Assembly (NCBI RefSeq): GCF_900313065.1
Contig: NZ_OMPU01000011.1
Location: 62,001 to 126,000, forward strand
Length of the DNA: 64,000 bases
DNA from: Kiloniella sp. EL199
GTDB taxonomy: Bacteria > Pseudomonadota > Alphaproteobacteria > Kiloniellales > Kiloniellaceae
Direction of reading: 5' to 3'
Shown here: in pieces, positions 28,824 through 37,320 of the stretch
How the letters are laid out: each line of letters begins with the position of its first letter
Numbering within the stretch: position 1 is the first letter of the stretch
Program-made: the position numbers and the translations under genes
The notes under the pieces: generated by a model
Told to the model about the DNA's origin: nothing
The model's database searches: none
The model's input: only the letters and a program-made list of their open reading frames with translations

Positions 28824-29734
28824 CAAGAGACGTCACCTTTCGCCACAAAATTGAAGCCCTCGGGTTTCGATTTTTGCTCTGTCTGGTCGGCCTCTTTCCT
28901 GTCAAAGCCTGCTCTAACTTTGGTGGATTTTTAGGACGAACAATTGGTCCGCGCCTGGGCATAACGCGTAAAGCGGATCTCAATTTGCGTCTTGCCATGC
29001 CAGAATTATCAGAGAAAGAACGCAAACAGATTATCCGCGATATGTGGGATAACCTTGGCCGTGTTATTTTTGAATATCCGCACTTAAAAGAAATCGTCCG
29101 TACTGATCGCGATTATATAACCGTCGATGGGATTGAGAAATTTGAAGCGCCGGAAGTTAAAGATAAGGCTCTGATTTTTGTCGGCGCCCATATCGGTAAT
29201 TGGGAAGTTCTCCCCATGACTGCCGCGCTACGTGGCTACCCGCAAACAATTATTGTTCGTCAACCCAATAACCCGCTTGTTGCTGCTGTCATTGATAAGA
29301 TCCGTACCTCTACTGGAAACATTTCAGCAGCCAAAGGCGTTGAAGGTGCCCGGGCTTCCCTGAAAGCCATTAAAAACAAATCTGCCGTTGGAATTCTCGC
29401 TGATCAAAAAATGAATGATGGCATTGAAACACCCTTCTTTGGTATCCCAGCGATGACACCTGCCGCGCCCGCCCTTCTTGGCAGCAAACCAAACGCTGTT
29501 GTCTTTCCCATTCAGTGCATAAGAACTGGCCCTGCGAGTTTCCACCTCGTATGTCATTCTGCCATCGACTTTCCAAATGAAACCAGTCGGGATCAAGCAG
29601 GACTAAAAGGAATGACAGAACTGAATTCTATTATAGAGAGCTGGATTAGAGAGAAACCCGGTGATTGGTTATGGCTCCACCGCCGCTGGCCGAAAGATGC
29701 ATACAAAAAATTGAAAGAAAGTAATTTAAGCTAA
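28820..29734 (+). CDS. lpxL: Lipid A biosynthesis lauroyl-type acyltransferase
   Basis: Late acyltransferase (LpxL/HtrB family) that adds a secondary acyl chain to lipid A. It has 304 residues, with one N-terminal hydrophobic anchor. The catalytic HxxxxE motif is HIGNWE in VGAHIGNWEVLP, followed by VRQPNNPLVAAVI and GILADQKMNDGIETPFFG. The C-terminal WLWLHRRWPKD is a family signature. It overlaps lpxK by four bases and is the last gene of the plus-strand cluster. Acyl-chain specificity cannot be read from sequence. Confidence 0.93.
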   Translation: MTRDVTFRHKIEALGFRFLLCLVGLFPVKACSNFGGFLGRTIGPRLGITRKADLNLRLAMPELSEKERKQIIRDMWDNLGRVIFEYPHLKEIVRTDRDYITVDGIEKFEAPEVKDKALIFVGAHIGNWEVLPMTAALRGYPQTIIVRQPNNPLVAAVIDKIRTSTGNISAAKGVEGARASLKAIKNKSAVGILADQKMNDGIETPFFGIPAMTPAAPALLGSKPNAVVFPIQCIRTGPASFHLVCHSAIDFPNETSRDQAGLKGMTELNSIIESWIREKPGDWLWLHRRWPKDAYKKLKESNLS

Positions 29735-29772
29735 AAACTAAAGCTTATGCTGTTGTAGTATGTCTTTGTTTT

Positions 29773-30603
29773 TCACTGTGGCATTGGCCCAACAAGAGTT
29801 TCTGGATCTACCCTTTCTTTAAACCAATTCATACGCCAATCGAGATGAGGCCCTGTAACTCTTCCGGTCGCCCCCACCGTCCCCAATAGGCCTCCTTGCG
29901 CCAAGAAATCACCAACTTTCACTGATACACTGTCCATGTGCAAAAATGTTGACGACAAACCGTGCCCATGATCAAGAATAATAGTTCCGCCGGAATAATA
30001 GAGATCGGGTTCAGCTAATGTCACAATGCCGGGAGCAGGAGCAACAACAGGCGTCCCTACAGGTGCTGCGACATCTACACCATAATGCGGACGCTTGGGA
30101 ACGCCGTTAAAAACGCGCTGACTTCCATACACACCGGATATCCGCCCCTTAGCGGGCCAGATAAAACCCTTGGCATACATAGGTTCATCAAAGTTTGATG
30201 TTCTTGCTTTGGCAACAATGGCTGCATCACGGCTTATGCGATCTGAGACCTCTTTCGGTGGCAACACATACTTTTGGGCAACGCCTTCTATTCGCTGAAT
30301 TGCATAGTCGCGTTTTTTAATTTTATAGTTTTCGACATGAATATCACCATTCGGCTCATGAACACTCAGTTCAACGCTTCCCTCGGTATCTCGCCCAAAC
30401 CCAAAAACAAAATCCCCTTGTTCCGAAACCTTTAATACTTCTGTGTTCAGGAAAACCTTTGTACCACTTGGTACTTTACCAATAATGATCCCGCCTTGAA
30501 TAAACTCTCCTTGTATAGAATAGTTTTCATCAGAAAATGCGGCAGACACCACTCCTGAAATCGTGGCTAAAAGTATAAAGAAAAAAGTAAGTAAAAGCCT
30601 CAT
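29773..30603 (-). CDS. M23 family peptidoglycan endopeptidase
   Basis: Secreted zinc metallopeptidase likely to cut peptidoglycan crosslinks in the periplasm. It has 276 residues: a signal peptide (about 1-21), a beta-rich N-terminal domain, and the peptidase domain from about 145. The zinc and catalytic residues are seen in HYGVDVAAP, LDHGHGL and GPHLDWRMN. It starts in a TAATG overlap with xseA, so its translation is probably coupled. Confidence 0.92.
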   Translation of the reverse strand: MRLLLTFFFILLATISGVVSAAFSDENYSIQGEFIQGGIIIGKVPSGTKVFLNTEVLKVSEQGDFVFGFGRDTEGSVELSVHEPNGDIHVENYKIKKRDYAIQRIEGVAQKYVLPPKEVSDRISRDAAIVAKARTSNFDEPMYAKGFIWPAKGRISGVYGSQRVFNGVPKRPHYGVDVAAPVGTPVVAPAPGIVTLAEPDLYYSGGTIILDHGHGLSSTFLHMDSVSVKVGDFLAQGGLLGTVGATGRVTGPHLDWRMNWFKERVDPETLVGPMPQ

Positions 30604-32198
30604 TATAACAAGCTTCCTTGGGCATTATCTTGTGTTTCAGATCTCTTTTTCTTCGGTGTTTTTTGGGGTTTTGATTTTTGTGCCTGAGAACCAGATGGAC
30701 CACCAATACTATTGGTGCTACCAGCCAGAGCCTCAACAACAGCATTATCCGCGAACTCGATATTTAGTTTCGTGCCATCGCTAATATCAGTAGCTGCAAG
30801 AACATTCCCGTCGGCCCCTCGAACAACAGAGAAACCACGCTTTAAGACATTCTTATAGGAAACGCCTTCAAGAACACGGTCCAATGAGCTGATTTCATTC
30901 TTTGCGCGTTCCAGACGTAGAGCCGTTGCAGATGCCATACGTCGGCCGGAATCAAGTTTTTCCATTTCGAATTGACGTAAGGGAACAATCTGTTCACTGG
31001 CTCCCGAAAACCGATCGCTCAATGCTGATAGTTGGTGCGATGCCAATAAAATTTGCTGCTTCGGATGGGGTAATCGCGCTGAGAGTTCGGACAATTCAGA
31101 TGTTTGATGACGTAAAAAGCCTTTCATGGCATTACGCATACGTTCTACTCGATCGTCCAAACGTTGGGTCTTTTCCTCTATCAAACGCCTCGGATCCGGA
31201 AGGCCTCTTGCAAGTGCTTCGACTTGCATCCGGCGCTCTCCCATCAAACGATTTGCGCCAGCATAAATCCGTCGCCCGATGTTCTGAACCTCGCCGATCA
31301 ACTCTGCCCGCACTGGCACGGCCATTTCAGCCGCAGCTGTCGGGGTAGGCGCACGTCTGTCAGATGCAAAATCAATCAACGTTGTATCCGTTTCATGCCC
31401 CACAGCAGAAATCAGCGGGATTTTGGAATTAGCCGCGGCTCTGACCACAACTTCTTCGTTAAAGGCCCAAAGATCTTCGAGGCTACCACCACCACGCGCA
31501 ACGATCAGCGTATCCGGGCGCAGGATATCACCATTAGGATCCAATGCATTGAACCCATCAATTGCTCTGGCAATCTGCTCTGCTGCTCCGTCACCTTGAA
31601 CCAACACAGGCCAAACCAAAACCTGTCGAGGAAAGCGATCCGACAACCGGTGCATGATATCACGAATAACCGCCCCCGTAGGTGACGTTACAACACCAAT
31701 TACCTCTGGCAAGAACGGGATAACGCGCTTGCGGTCATCTGCAAACAACCCTTCGGAAGCCAGCTTTTTTTTACGCTCTTCCAAAAGCTTTAGCAGAGCG
31801 CCTTCACCGGCAACTTCCATACTATCAATAACAATCTGATAGTTAGACCTTCCGGGGTAACTGGTAATTCGACCGGTAACGATGACTTCCAGACCGTCTT
31901 GAGGATCAACAGACAGTTTACTTGCCTGCCCTCGCCAGCAGATCACACTCAAAACAGCATTCTCATCTTTCAGAGACATATAAATATGCCCTGATGCCGC
32001 ACGCTTCAGACCTGAAATTTCCCCACGGACACGTACGCGATCAAAACGGGTTTCAAGTTCCCGCTTGATAGAATTGGATATCTCGCTAACGCTTAATGCA
32101 GGCGCATTATTCCCACGTGTCTCTGTCGGGTTACTTGGCTTACCAGCAGGTTTTGGCGTTGCTGATTTAACTTGGGGTGTAGAAAACAAATCATTCAT
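30603..32198 (-). CDS. xseA: Exodeoxyribonuclease VII large subunit
   Basis: Large subunit of exonuclease VII, which degrades single-stranded DNA. It has 531 residues. The OB-fold is about 35-140 (VRVRGEISGLKRAASGHIYMSLKDE). The catalytic region has VIPFLPEVIGVVTSPTGAVIRDI, RGGGSLEDLWAFNEE and SAVGHETDTTLIDFASDRRAPTP. A long coiled coil follows. The last ~35 residues are Ser/Lys/Gln-rich, and the first ~30 are a Pro/Thr-rich extension. The small subunit gene xseB is not in the window. Confidence 0.96.
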   Translation of the reverse strand: MNDLFSTPQVKSATPKPAGKPSNPTETRGNNAPALSVSEISNSIKRELETRFDRVRVRGEISGLKRAASGHIYMSLKDENAVLSVICWRGQASKLSVDPQDGLEVIVTGRITSYPGRSNYQIVIDSMEVAGEGALLKLLEERKKKLASEGLFADDRKRVIPFLPEVIGVVTSPTGAVIRDIMHRLSDRFPRQVLVWPVLVQGDGAAEQIARAIDGFNALDPNGDILRPDTLIVARGGGSLEDLWAFNEEVVVRAAANSKIPLISAVGHETDTTLIDFASDRRAPTPTAAAEMAVPVRAELIGEVQNIGRRIYAGANRLMGERRMQVEALARGLPDPRRLIEEKTQRLDDRVERMRNAMKGFLRHQTSELSELSARLPHPKQQILLASHQLSALSDRFSGASEQIVPLRQFEMEKLDSGRRMASATALRLERAKNEISSLDRVLEGVSYKNVLKRGFSVVRGADGNVLAATDISDGTKLNIEFADNAVVEALAGSTNSIGGPSGSQAQKSKPQKTPKKKRSETQDNAQGSLL

Positions 32199-32414
32199 TC
32201 CGCTATCCTAAACATCCACCCCTGCAAAGTCGACAGAGCAATCGTTGTTTACGCGGTATTTTCTTGTCTCTTTGATGAAAACAAATCCCCCCGTAATGAT
32301 CAACTTCGCAAACGGTGCCTTTAACAAAACTTTTCCCGACAAGTTCTGGTATTTTGAGAGTGGATAGGGCATAAGCTTGCCAGATTAATTGACCCTAATA
32401 TTCGGGAGCATAAA

Positions 32415-33695
32415 ATGAAAATTCTCGTCGTTGGATCTGGTGGCCGTGAACACGCCCTGTGCTGGTCTATAGCCAAGTCCCCCCTGTGCGAAAAGCTTTA
32501 TTGTGCCCCCGGAAACGCAGGTATTTCCGATGTTGCAGAATGTCTACCCATCAAGGCCGGAGATCTGGATGGCCTGATTGCCTTTGTACAACAGAATGAC
32601 ATCGACTTTGTTGTCGTTGGTCCGGAAGCTCAGCTTGTAGACGGCCTGGTCGATCGCATGAACGCTATTAATGTTCCCGCCTTTGGCCCAACAGCCGCAG
32701 CAGCCGAGCTGGAAGGATCAAAAGGCTTCATGAAAGATATCTGCGCGAAGTACAATGTACCGACCGCCAGCTATCAACGTTTCACAGATCTTGCCGCTGC
32801 AAAAAATTACCTCGACGAACAAGGGGCACCAATTGTGATCAAGACCGATGGTCTTGCGGCTGGTAAGGGCGTTACCGTAGCCATGACATTGGAAGAAGCT
32901 CACACAGCCGTTGAAGAAGCACTATCCGGGCGCGCATTTGGTGCCGCAGGAGCAGAAGTTGTCATCGAAGAATTTATGCAAGGTGAAGAGGTCAGCTTCT
33001 TTGTTTTGACCGATGGCGAAAATTATCTCCCTCTCGCATCTGCACAGGATCACAAATGTGTTGGCGAAGGCGATACCGGCCCGAACACAGGCGGCATGGG
33101 TGTTTACTCTCCGGCGACAATTTTGACACCGGAACTTGAACAACAGGTTCTCGAACAGTGCATCAAGCCGACAATTGAAGGCATGAAATCAGAAGGCCAC
33201 GTATACAAAGGCGTTCTCTTTGCTGGCCTTATGCTAACCGAAACAGGACCACGATTAATAGAATATAATGTCCGCTTTGGTGATCCTGAATGTCAGGCAC
33301 TTTGTCTTCGCCTTAAATCAGACATCCTCCCTGCCCTCTTGGCTTCAGCACAGGGAAACCTAGAGGATATCAAGCTCGAATGGCATGATGAAACAGCACT
33401 GCTGGTCGTCATGGCTGCAAAAGGGTACCCAGCATCCTACGAGAAAAACACTGTCATCAAAGGTGTCGAAGACGCAGGTTCTGACTCAGCCGTTACAGTT
33501 TTCCATGCTGGTACAGCCAGAGGTGATGACGGCAGCCTGCAAGCTGTTGGTGGACGCGTACTGGGTGTAACTGCTTTGGGATCTGATATCAAAGAAGCAC
33601 AGGAAAAAGCCTATCAGGCCGTGGATAAAATCTCATGGGATCAAGGTTTTTGCCGTCGCGATATCGGATGGCGAGAATTGGCACGTAGCACCTGA
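32415..33695 (+). CDS. purD: Phosphoribosylamine-glycine ligase
   Basis: ATP-grasp enzyme of purine synthesis (GAR synthetase). It has 426 residues. The start MKILVVGSGGREHALCW is canonical, and the ATP-grasp segment has PIVIKTDGLAAGKGVTVA, QDHKCVGEGDTGPNTGGMGVYSP and VRFGDPECQ. The ATG has a GGGAG upstream. The 215-base gap before it separates it from the divergent xseA. Confidence 0.97.
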   Translation: MKILVVGSGGREHALCWSIAKSPLCEKLYCAPGNAGISDVAECLPIKAGDLDGLIAFVQQNDIDFVVVGPEAQLVDGLVDRMNAINVPAFGPTAAAAELEGSKGFMKDICAKYNVPTASYQRFTDLAAAKNYLDEQGAPIVIKTDGLAAGKGVTVAMTLEEAHTAVEEALSGRAFGAAGAEVVIEEFMQGEEVSFFVLTDGENYLPLASAQDHKCVGEGDTGPNTGGMGVYSPATILTPELEQQVLEQCIKPTIEGMKSEGHVYKGVLFAGLMLTETGPRLIEYNVRFGDPECQALCLRLKSDILPALLASAQGNLEDIKLEWHDETALLVVMAAKGYPASYEKNTVIKGVEDAGSDSAVTVFHAGTARGDDGSLQAVGGRVLGVTALGSDIKEAQEKAYQAVDKISWDQGFCRRDIGWRELARST

Positions 33696-33750
33696 TTGGT
33701 TACTCGAAGTAATATGAAACTGTATTTGTAAAGATACAAGGTTTTGCGGC

Positions 33751-34233
33751 TTATCGGCGGCTCTGAAAAAAGGCCTTGAGGATTTCTGCGCATTCTTTTT
33801 CACGAATCCCCCCGTACACTTCGGGGGCGTGATGACAGGTTGAATGCTCGTAAACTCTGGGACCATGATCTACACCGCCGCCCTTGGGATCATATGCACC
33901 GTAGTAAACCCGCTTGATACGGGCAAAAGAAATTGCCGTTGCGCACATCGGGCATGGCTCTAACGTAACATAGAGATCACAGTTTCTCAGTCGGGCACTG
34001 TTTTGCTGCTCTCCCACAGCACGTATTGCAAGAACTTCAGCATGCGCAGTCGGATCATGATCGCGTTCGACACGATTATGTGCTTGCGCCAAAACCAGCC
34101 CGCTATCACGATCAACAACCACCGCCCCAACAGGCACTTCACCAGCCTCGGCAGCCTTTTGGGCTTCCTCCAAAGCAAGTGCCATAGCTTCGCCTGGCTT
34201 CCTACACATCTTTGATTTCTGTTTCAGTTCCAT
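33751..34233 (-). CDS. tadA: tRNA-specific adenosine deaminase
   Basis: Converts A34 to inosine in the tRNA-Arg(ACG) anticodon. It has 160 residues, of which the first ~15 may be an extension; an internal ATG is possible. The zinc/catalytic motifs are HAEVLA and PCPMCATAI, and the remaining family pattern (YGAYDPKGGGVDHG) is clear. It is convergent with purD and divergent from the pseudouridine synthase gene. Confidence 0.94.
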   Translation of the reverse strand: MELKQKSKMCRKPGEAMALALEEAQKAAEAGEVPVGAVVVDRDSGLVLAQAHNRVERDHDPTAHAEVLAIRAVGEQQNSARLRNCDLYVTLEPCPMCATAISFARIKRVYYGAYDPKGGGVDHGPRVYEHSTCHHAPEVYGGIREKECAEILKAFFQSRR

Positions 34234-34367
34234 AGTAAAGAACTCTCATTCGAAATCATGAATTGGTCAAGCAGAAGAACAACGGATCACCTCAAAGATC
34301 ACAATTGCATAGGACGTTTGTTTTATTCACAGTGGACAGAAGCCAAAGTCGAGCATACATTCCGGCC

Positions 34368-35456
34368 ATGACAAACTCAAAATCAACACGACCTAATCGC
34401 CAGAAACCCGGCCCGAGTTCCAAAAACCAGAACACAAAAGGCCCAAGGGCAGAAGACAAAGCCTTTAAGGGAAAAAGCGTCAATCGCCCTTACAAGGGGA
34501 AACCTTCTGGCAAAAATACACAGCACGAAAGCAAACCAGCTGTGGAAACAATCGAGCTTTCTGATAAGAAAGAGCGTATTGCCAAGGTTATCGCACGCGC
34601 AGGACTTTGCTCCAGACGTGATGCAGAACGCTGGATTGCGGAAGGTCGTGTCAAGCTGGACGGTAAAGTACTGGAAACACCAGCAATTGTTGTCGGACCA
34701 GACAACATCATTGAGGTTAACGGAGAGCTTCTTCCCCAGCCTGAGCGTCCGCGCCTGTGGAAGTATCACAAACCTAAAGGACAAATTACGGCAGCGCGGG
34801 ACCCCGAAGGTCGAGCCACCGTTTTTGATAATTTGCCAAAAGATCTCCCCCGTCTTCAACCCGTTGGACGGTTGGATTATAACTCTGAAGGCCTTCTTCT
34901 CTTCACCAATGACGGTGGCTTGAAGCGTAAAATGGAGCTACCGGCCACAGGGTGGACCCGTCGCTATCGTGTCAGGGTACATGGCCAAGTCGACGAGAGG
35001 CATATCAAAACCCTTGCCGAGGGCATTACAATTGATGGTGTTCACTACGCCCCGATCGAAGCCAGTATTTCACATCAGGCCAAAACTAACGCCTGGATGT
35101 TAATGTCTTTGAAAGAAGGTAAAAACCGCGAAATCCGTCGCGTCTGTGAGCACCTTGGCTTGATTGTAAACAGGTTAATCCGAATTTCCTACGGTCCTTT
35201 CCAGCTCGGAGAGATTGAACCCGGCGATATTGTCGAGCTTCCTGCGAAGCTTATCCGGGATCAATTCGGTCTTGAGAACAAAAATAGCAAACCAAAGGAC
35301 CCGGATAAACAAAAAGACCCGAACGGCAAGCAAAACCGATCAGGCAAAAAGCCGCAAGGCAGGACTGGCGGAAAACCATCAGGCAAACCTACAAATAAGA
35401 AAACGGGTCCTGCTCGCGGAAAACCCACATCAAACTCACGTGGCAAGCGCCTTTAA
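34368..35456 (+). CDS. Pseudouridine synthase, RluB/RsuA family
   Basis: rRNA pseudouridine synthase of the RsuA/RluB/E/F group. An S4 domain (KVIARAGLCSRRDAERWIAEGRVKLDG) is followed by the catalytic domain with VGRLDYNSEGLLLFTNDG, where the Asp is catalytic, and EGKNREIRRVCEHLGL. The start was taken as ATG at 34368 rather than the upstream in-frame TTG at 34263. Both ends carry long basic low-complexity tails (Lys, Gly, Pro, Arg, Asn), about 55 residues N-terminal and 60 C-terminal. rsmD follows 26 bases later. RluB is the likeliest ortholog, but the target site is not certain. Confidence 0.9.
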   Translation: MTNSKSTRPNRQKPGPSSKNQNTKGPRAEDKAFKGKSVNRPYKGKPSGKNTQHESKPAVETIELSDKKERIAKVIARAGLCSRRDAERWIAEGRVKLDGKVLETPAIVVGPDNIIEVNGELLPQPERPRLWKYHKPKGQITAARDPEGRATVFDNLPKDLPRLQPVGRLDYNSEGLLLFTNDGGLKRKMELPATGWTRRYRVRVHGQVDERHIKTLAEGITIDGVHYAPIEASISHQAKTNAWMLMSLKEGKNREIRRVCEHLGLIVNRLIRISYGPFQLGEIEPGDIVELPAKLIRDQFGLENKNSKPKDPDKQKDPNGKQNRSGKKPQGRTGGKPSGKPTNKKTGPARGKPTSNSRGKRL

Positions 35457-35482
35457 AATGGTATTTGGCAAATGGTGTTAAT

Positions 35483-36061
35483 ATGAGGATTGTCGGGGGT
35501 AAACACAGAGGACGATCTTTAACCTGTCCAACAGGGAAAACCGCGCGACCAACGCTTGATAGAACACGCGAATCGCTCTTTAACATTCTTTTACAGGGCG
35601 ATGTCAGTAAAGGCTTGTTGCCACAGGGGACAAAGTCACTACTCATTGGCCAACACGTTCTGGATGTCTTTGCCGGGACAGGCGCTTTGGGTCTTGAAGC
35701 CCTTTCACGCGGTGCGCAAAAGGTCACCTTTATAGAAAAAGCCACGGATAGTCTCACAGCCCTCCGGGACAATATCAAAAACCTGAAAGAACAACAGACG
35801 ACCCAGGTTATTCAAGGCGACGCTTTAACACCGCCAAAAGCGCGTAAAGTCTGTTCTCTTGTTCTTATGGATGCCCCCTATAATCAGGATCTGACCAACC
35901 CAGCAATCACCGCACTGGACAAAGCAGGCTGGATTGCCAAAACCGCCCTGATCGTGACTGAGTGTGATTCAAAAGAAAGCATCACAGCTCCCGCTGGTTT
36001 CGAAGAAGTCGATAATCGAAAATACGGCAAAGCCAGAATTTTCTTTTTCTTGAGGGCTTGA
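35483..36061 (+). CDS. rsmD: 16S rRNA (guanine(966)-N2)-methyltransferase RsmD
   Basis: Methylates G966 of 16S rRNA. It has 192 residues from the ATG at 35483, giving the canonical MRIVGGKHRGRSL. Other blocks are RPTLDRTRESLFNIL and the SAM motif VLDVFAGTGALGLEALSRGA. The catalytic motif, normally DPPY or NPPY, reads DAPY here (LMDAPYNQD), an unusual second residue. It is convergent with the DUF3095 gene, with one base between the stop codons. Confidence 0.93.
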   Translation: MRIVGGKHRGRSLTCPTGKTARPTLDRTRESLFNILLQGDVSKGLLPQGTKSLLIGQHVLDVFAGTGALGLEALSRGAQKVTFIEKATDSLTALRDNIKNLKEQQTTQVIQGDALTPPKARKVCSLVLMDAPYNQDLTNPAITALDKAGWIAKTALIVTECDSKESITAPAGFEEVDNRKYGKARIFFFLRA

Positions 36062-36062
36062 T

Positions 36063-37214
36063 TTAACTAGCCCAATGAGCCGTCTGGGCTTTTAAACTTT
36101 TTGCAGCCATTGCGTAACCGCCGTCGGCACCATCGATGAAGTGGATATGTTGTGAATGGTGTAAATCAAGCAACAGGCAAGTCATCAATGCTTCGTTAGA
36201 AACGTGTGTGCCATAGGCAATTTTGCCGTTGGCCTGTTCTCGTTCCAGATAGGTATGAAGTTCTTTGATGACCTGTAAATCACAATCCAAAACCATCCGC
36301 ACCATATCATCAAATTTCCTGAAATCAGAATTATTGCGTAACTCTGTGAGATAGGTTTCCGGTTGATAGGGGCCTGACTTTAAATTTATAAAATTAGCAA
36401 CCCGCAAATAAATCTTTTCAAAGAGAGACTTCAAGGTAGGCCATATGTGGGTTCCTCTCCCCTTGCTGGCAGCAAACTTTTCCAAAAAAAAGTTCTCAAA
36501 AAGCCCTCTGAGTTTCATATGCTGAATTTTCACAGGATTTATATCTGAATTTCCCTTGTTCAGAATTTGTTCTATATTATCAACAATACGTGGATATTCG
36601 TGATCATGAACCGCATGCACTAACAGTGTAATGATCTGTCCATTAACAGACTTCAAAGGCTGCCAGTGACAGGAAAGCCCTTCCAGATTAGGTAACCGTG
36701 TTACAGTATGCAGCTTGCAAAACTCTCCGGTTTCATCAGCTTTTATAATAGAATCGGCCAAGGCCAATCCGCCACCATTGAATAATGCGAGGCTATTGCC
36801 GGGTGATAACTCTAACCGAGCAACTTGAATGTTTTTACCACACTCTTTGATGTGTGAAACAGGCACACATCCGACCCTTAGCTCTAAATCGTAAAAATCC
36901 TGACCAAAGCTTTTTACAGCAAGCAATTCGTCAATCAAGGCATCGAGAGCATCTGATGAACAGAGCAGAGATGCGCCATCTCCACCAAAAACAAAGGGAA
37001 TTGTTGCGCCACCAACCGTATTAAAGACCGCTGTAATACACGCGGCCCCCAGCATGTTAATATCTTTATAGCGCCCAGCTTCTATAGCTTTGGTAGAGCT
37101 GACAACATCCGTGACAATCACCCACCAATCATCAGGAACTTCTTGATAATAATCATCATTAAAAGCATGGAAGAATCGTGTTGCTGGTTTCAGGCTTAAA
37201 AAATCAAAACTCAC
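36063..37214 (-). CDS. DUF3095 family protein, class III nucleotide cyclase-like
   Basis: A 383-residue protein with the DUF3095 pattern. The N-terminal part resembles class III adenylate cyclases: VIVTDVVSSTKAIEAG has an Asp (D36) at the first metal position and FVFGGDGASLL has one (D79) at the second. The remainder (helical, ending HIHFIDGADGGYAMAA) is family-specific. The function of the family is not established. The start was set at GTG 37214, preceded by GGGAG, rather than TTG at 37268. It is downstream of mutL on the same strand, 106 bases away from it. Confidence 0.85.
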   Translation of the reverse strand: MSFDFLSLKPATRFFHAFNDDYYQEVPDDWWVIVTDVVSSTKAIEAGRYKDINMLGAACITAVFNTVGGATIPFVFGGDGASLLCSSDALDALIDELLAVKSFGQDFYDLELRVGCVPVSHIKECGKNIQVARLELSPGNSLALFNGGGLALADSIIKADETGEFCKLHTVTRLPNLEGLSCHWQPLKSVNGQIITLLVHAVHDHEYPRIVDNIEQILNKGNSDINPVKIQHMKLRGLFENFFLEKFAASKGRGTHIWPTLKSLFEKIYLRVANFINLKSGPYQPETYLTELRNNSDFRKFDDMVRMVLDCDLQVIKELHTYLEREQANGKIAYGTHVSNEALMTCLLLDLHHSQHIHFIDGADGGYAMAAKSLKAQTAHWAS

Positions 37215-37320
37215 GAAGTTCTCCCGGTGTGATGTGTTCCTGAAAAGCCTTTTGGTATTACCCGGCAATGAACACGCAAATGGTTCATCCCGACAAGATC
37301 ATGTTTATAGATAGGAACGA

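Noticed and set aside
29735-29772. AAGCT/AGCTT hairpin between lpxL and the M23 gene as a terminator
   Set aside because: The stem is only five bases and no U-run follows in either direction.
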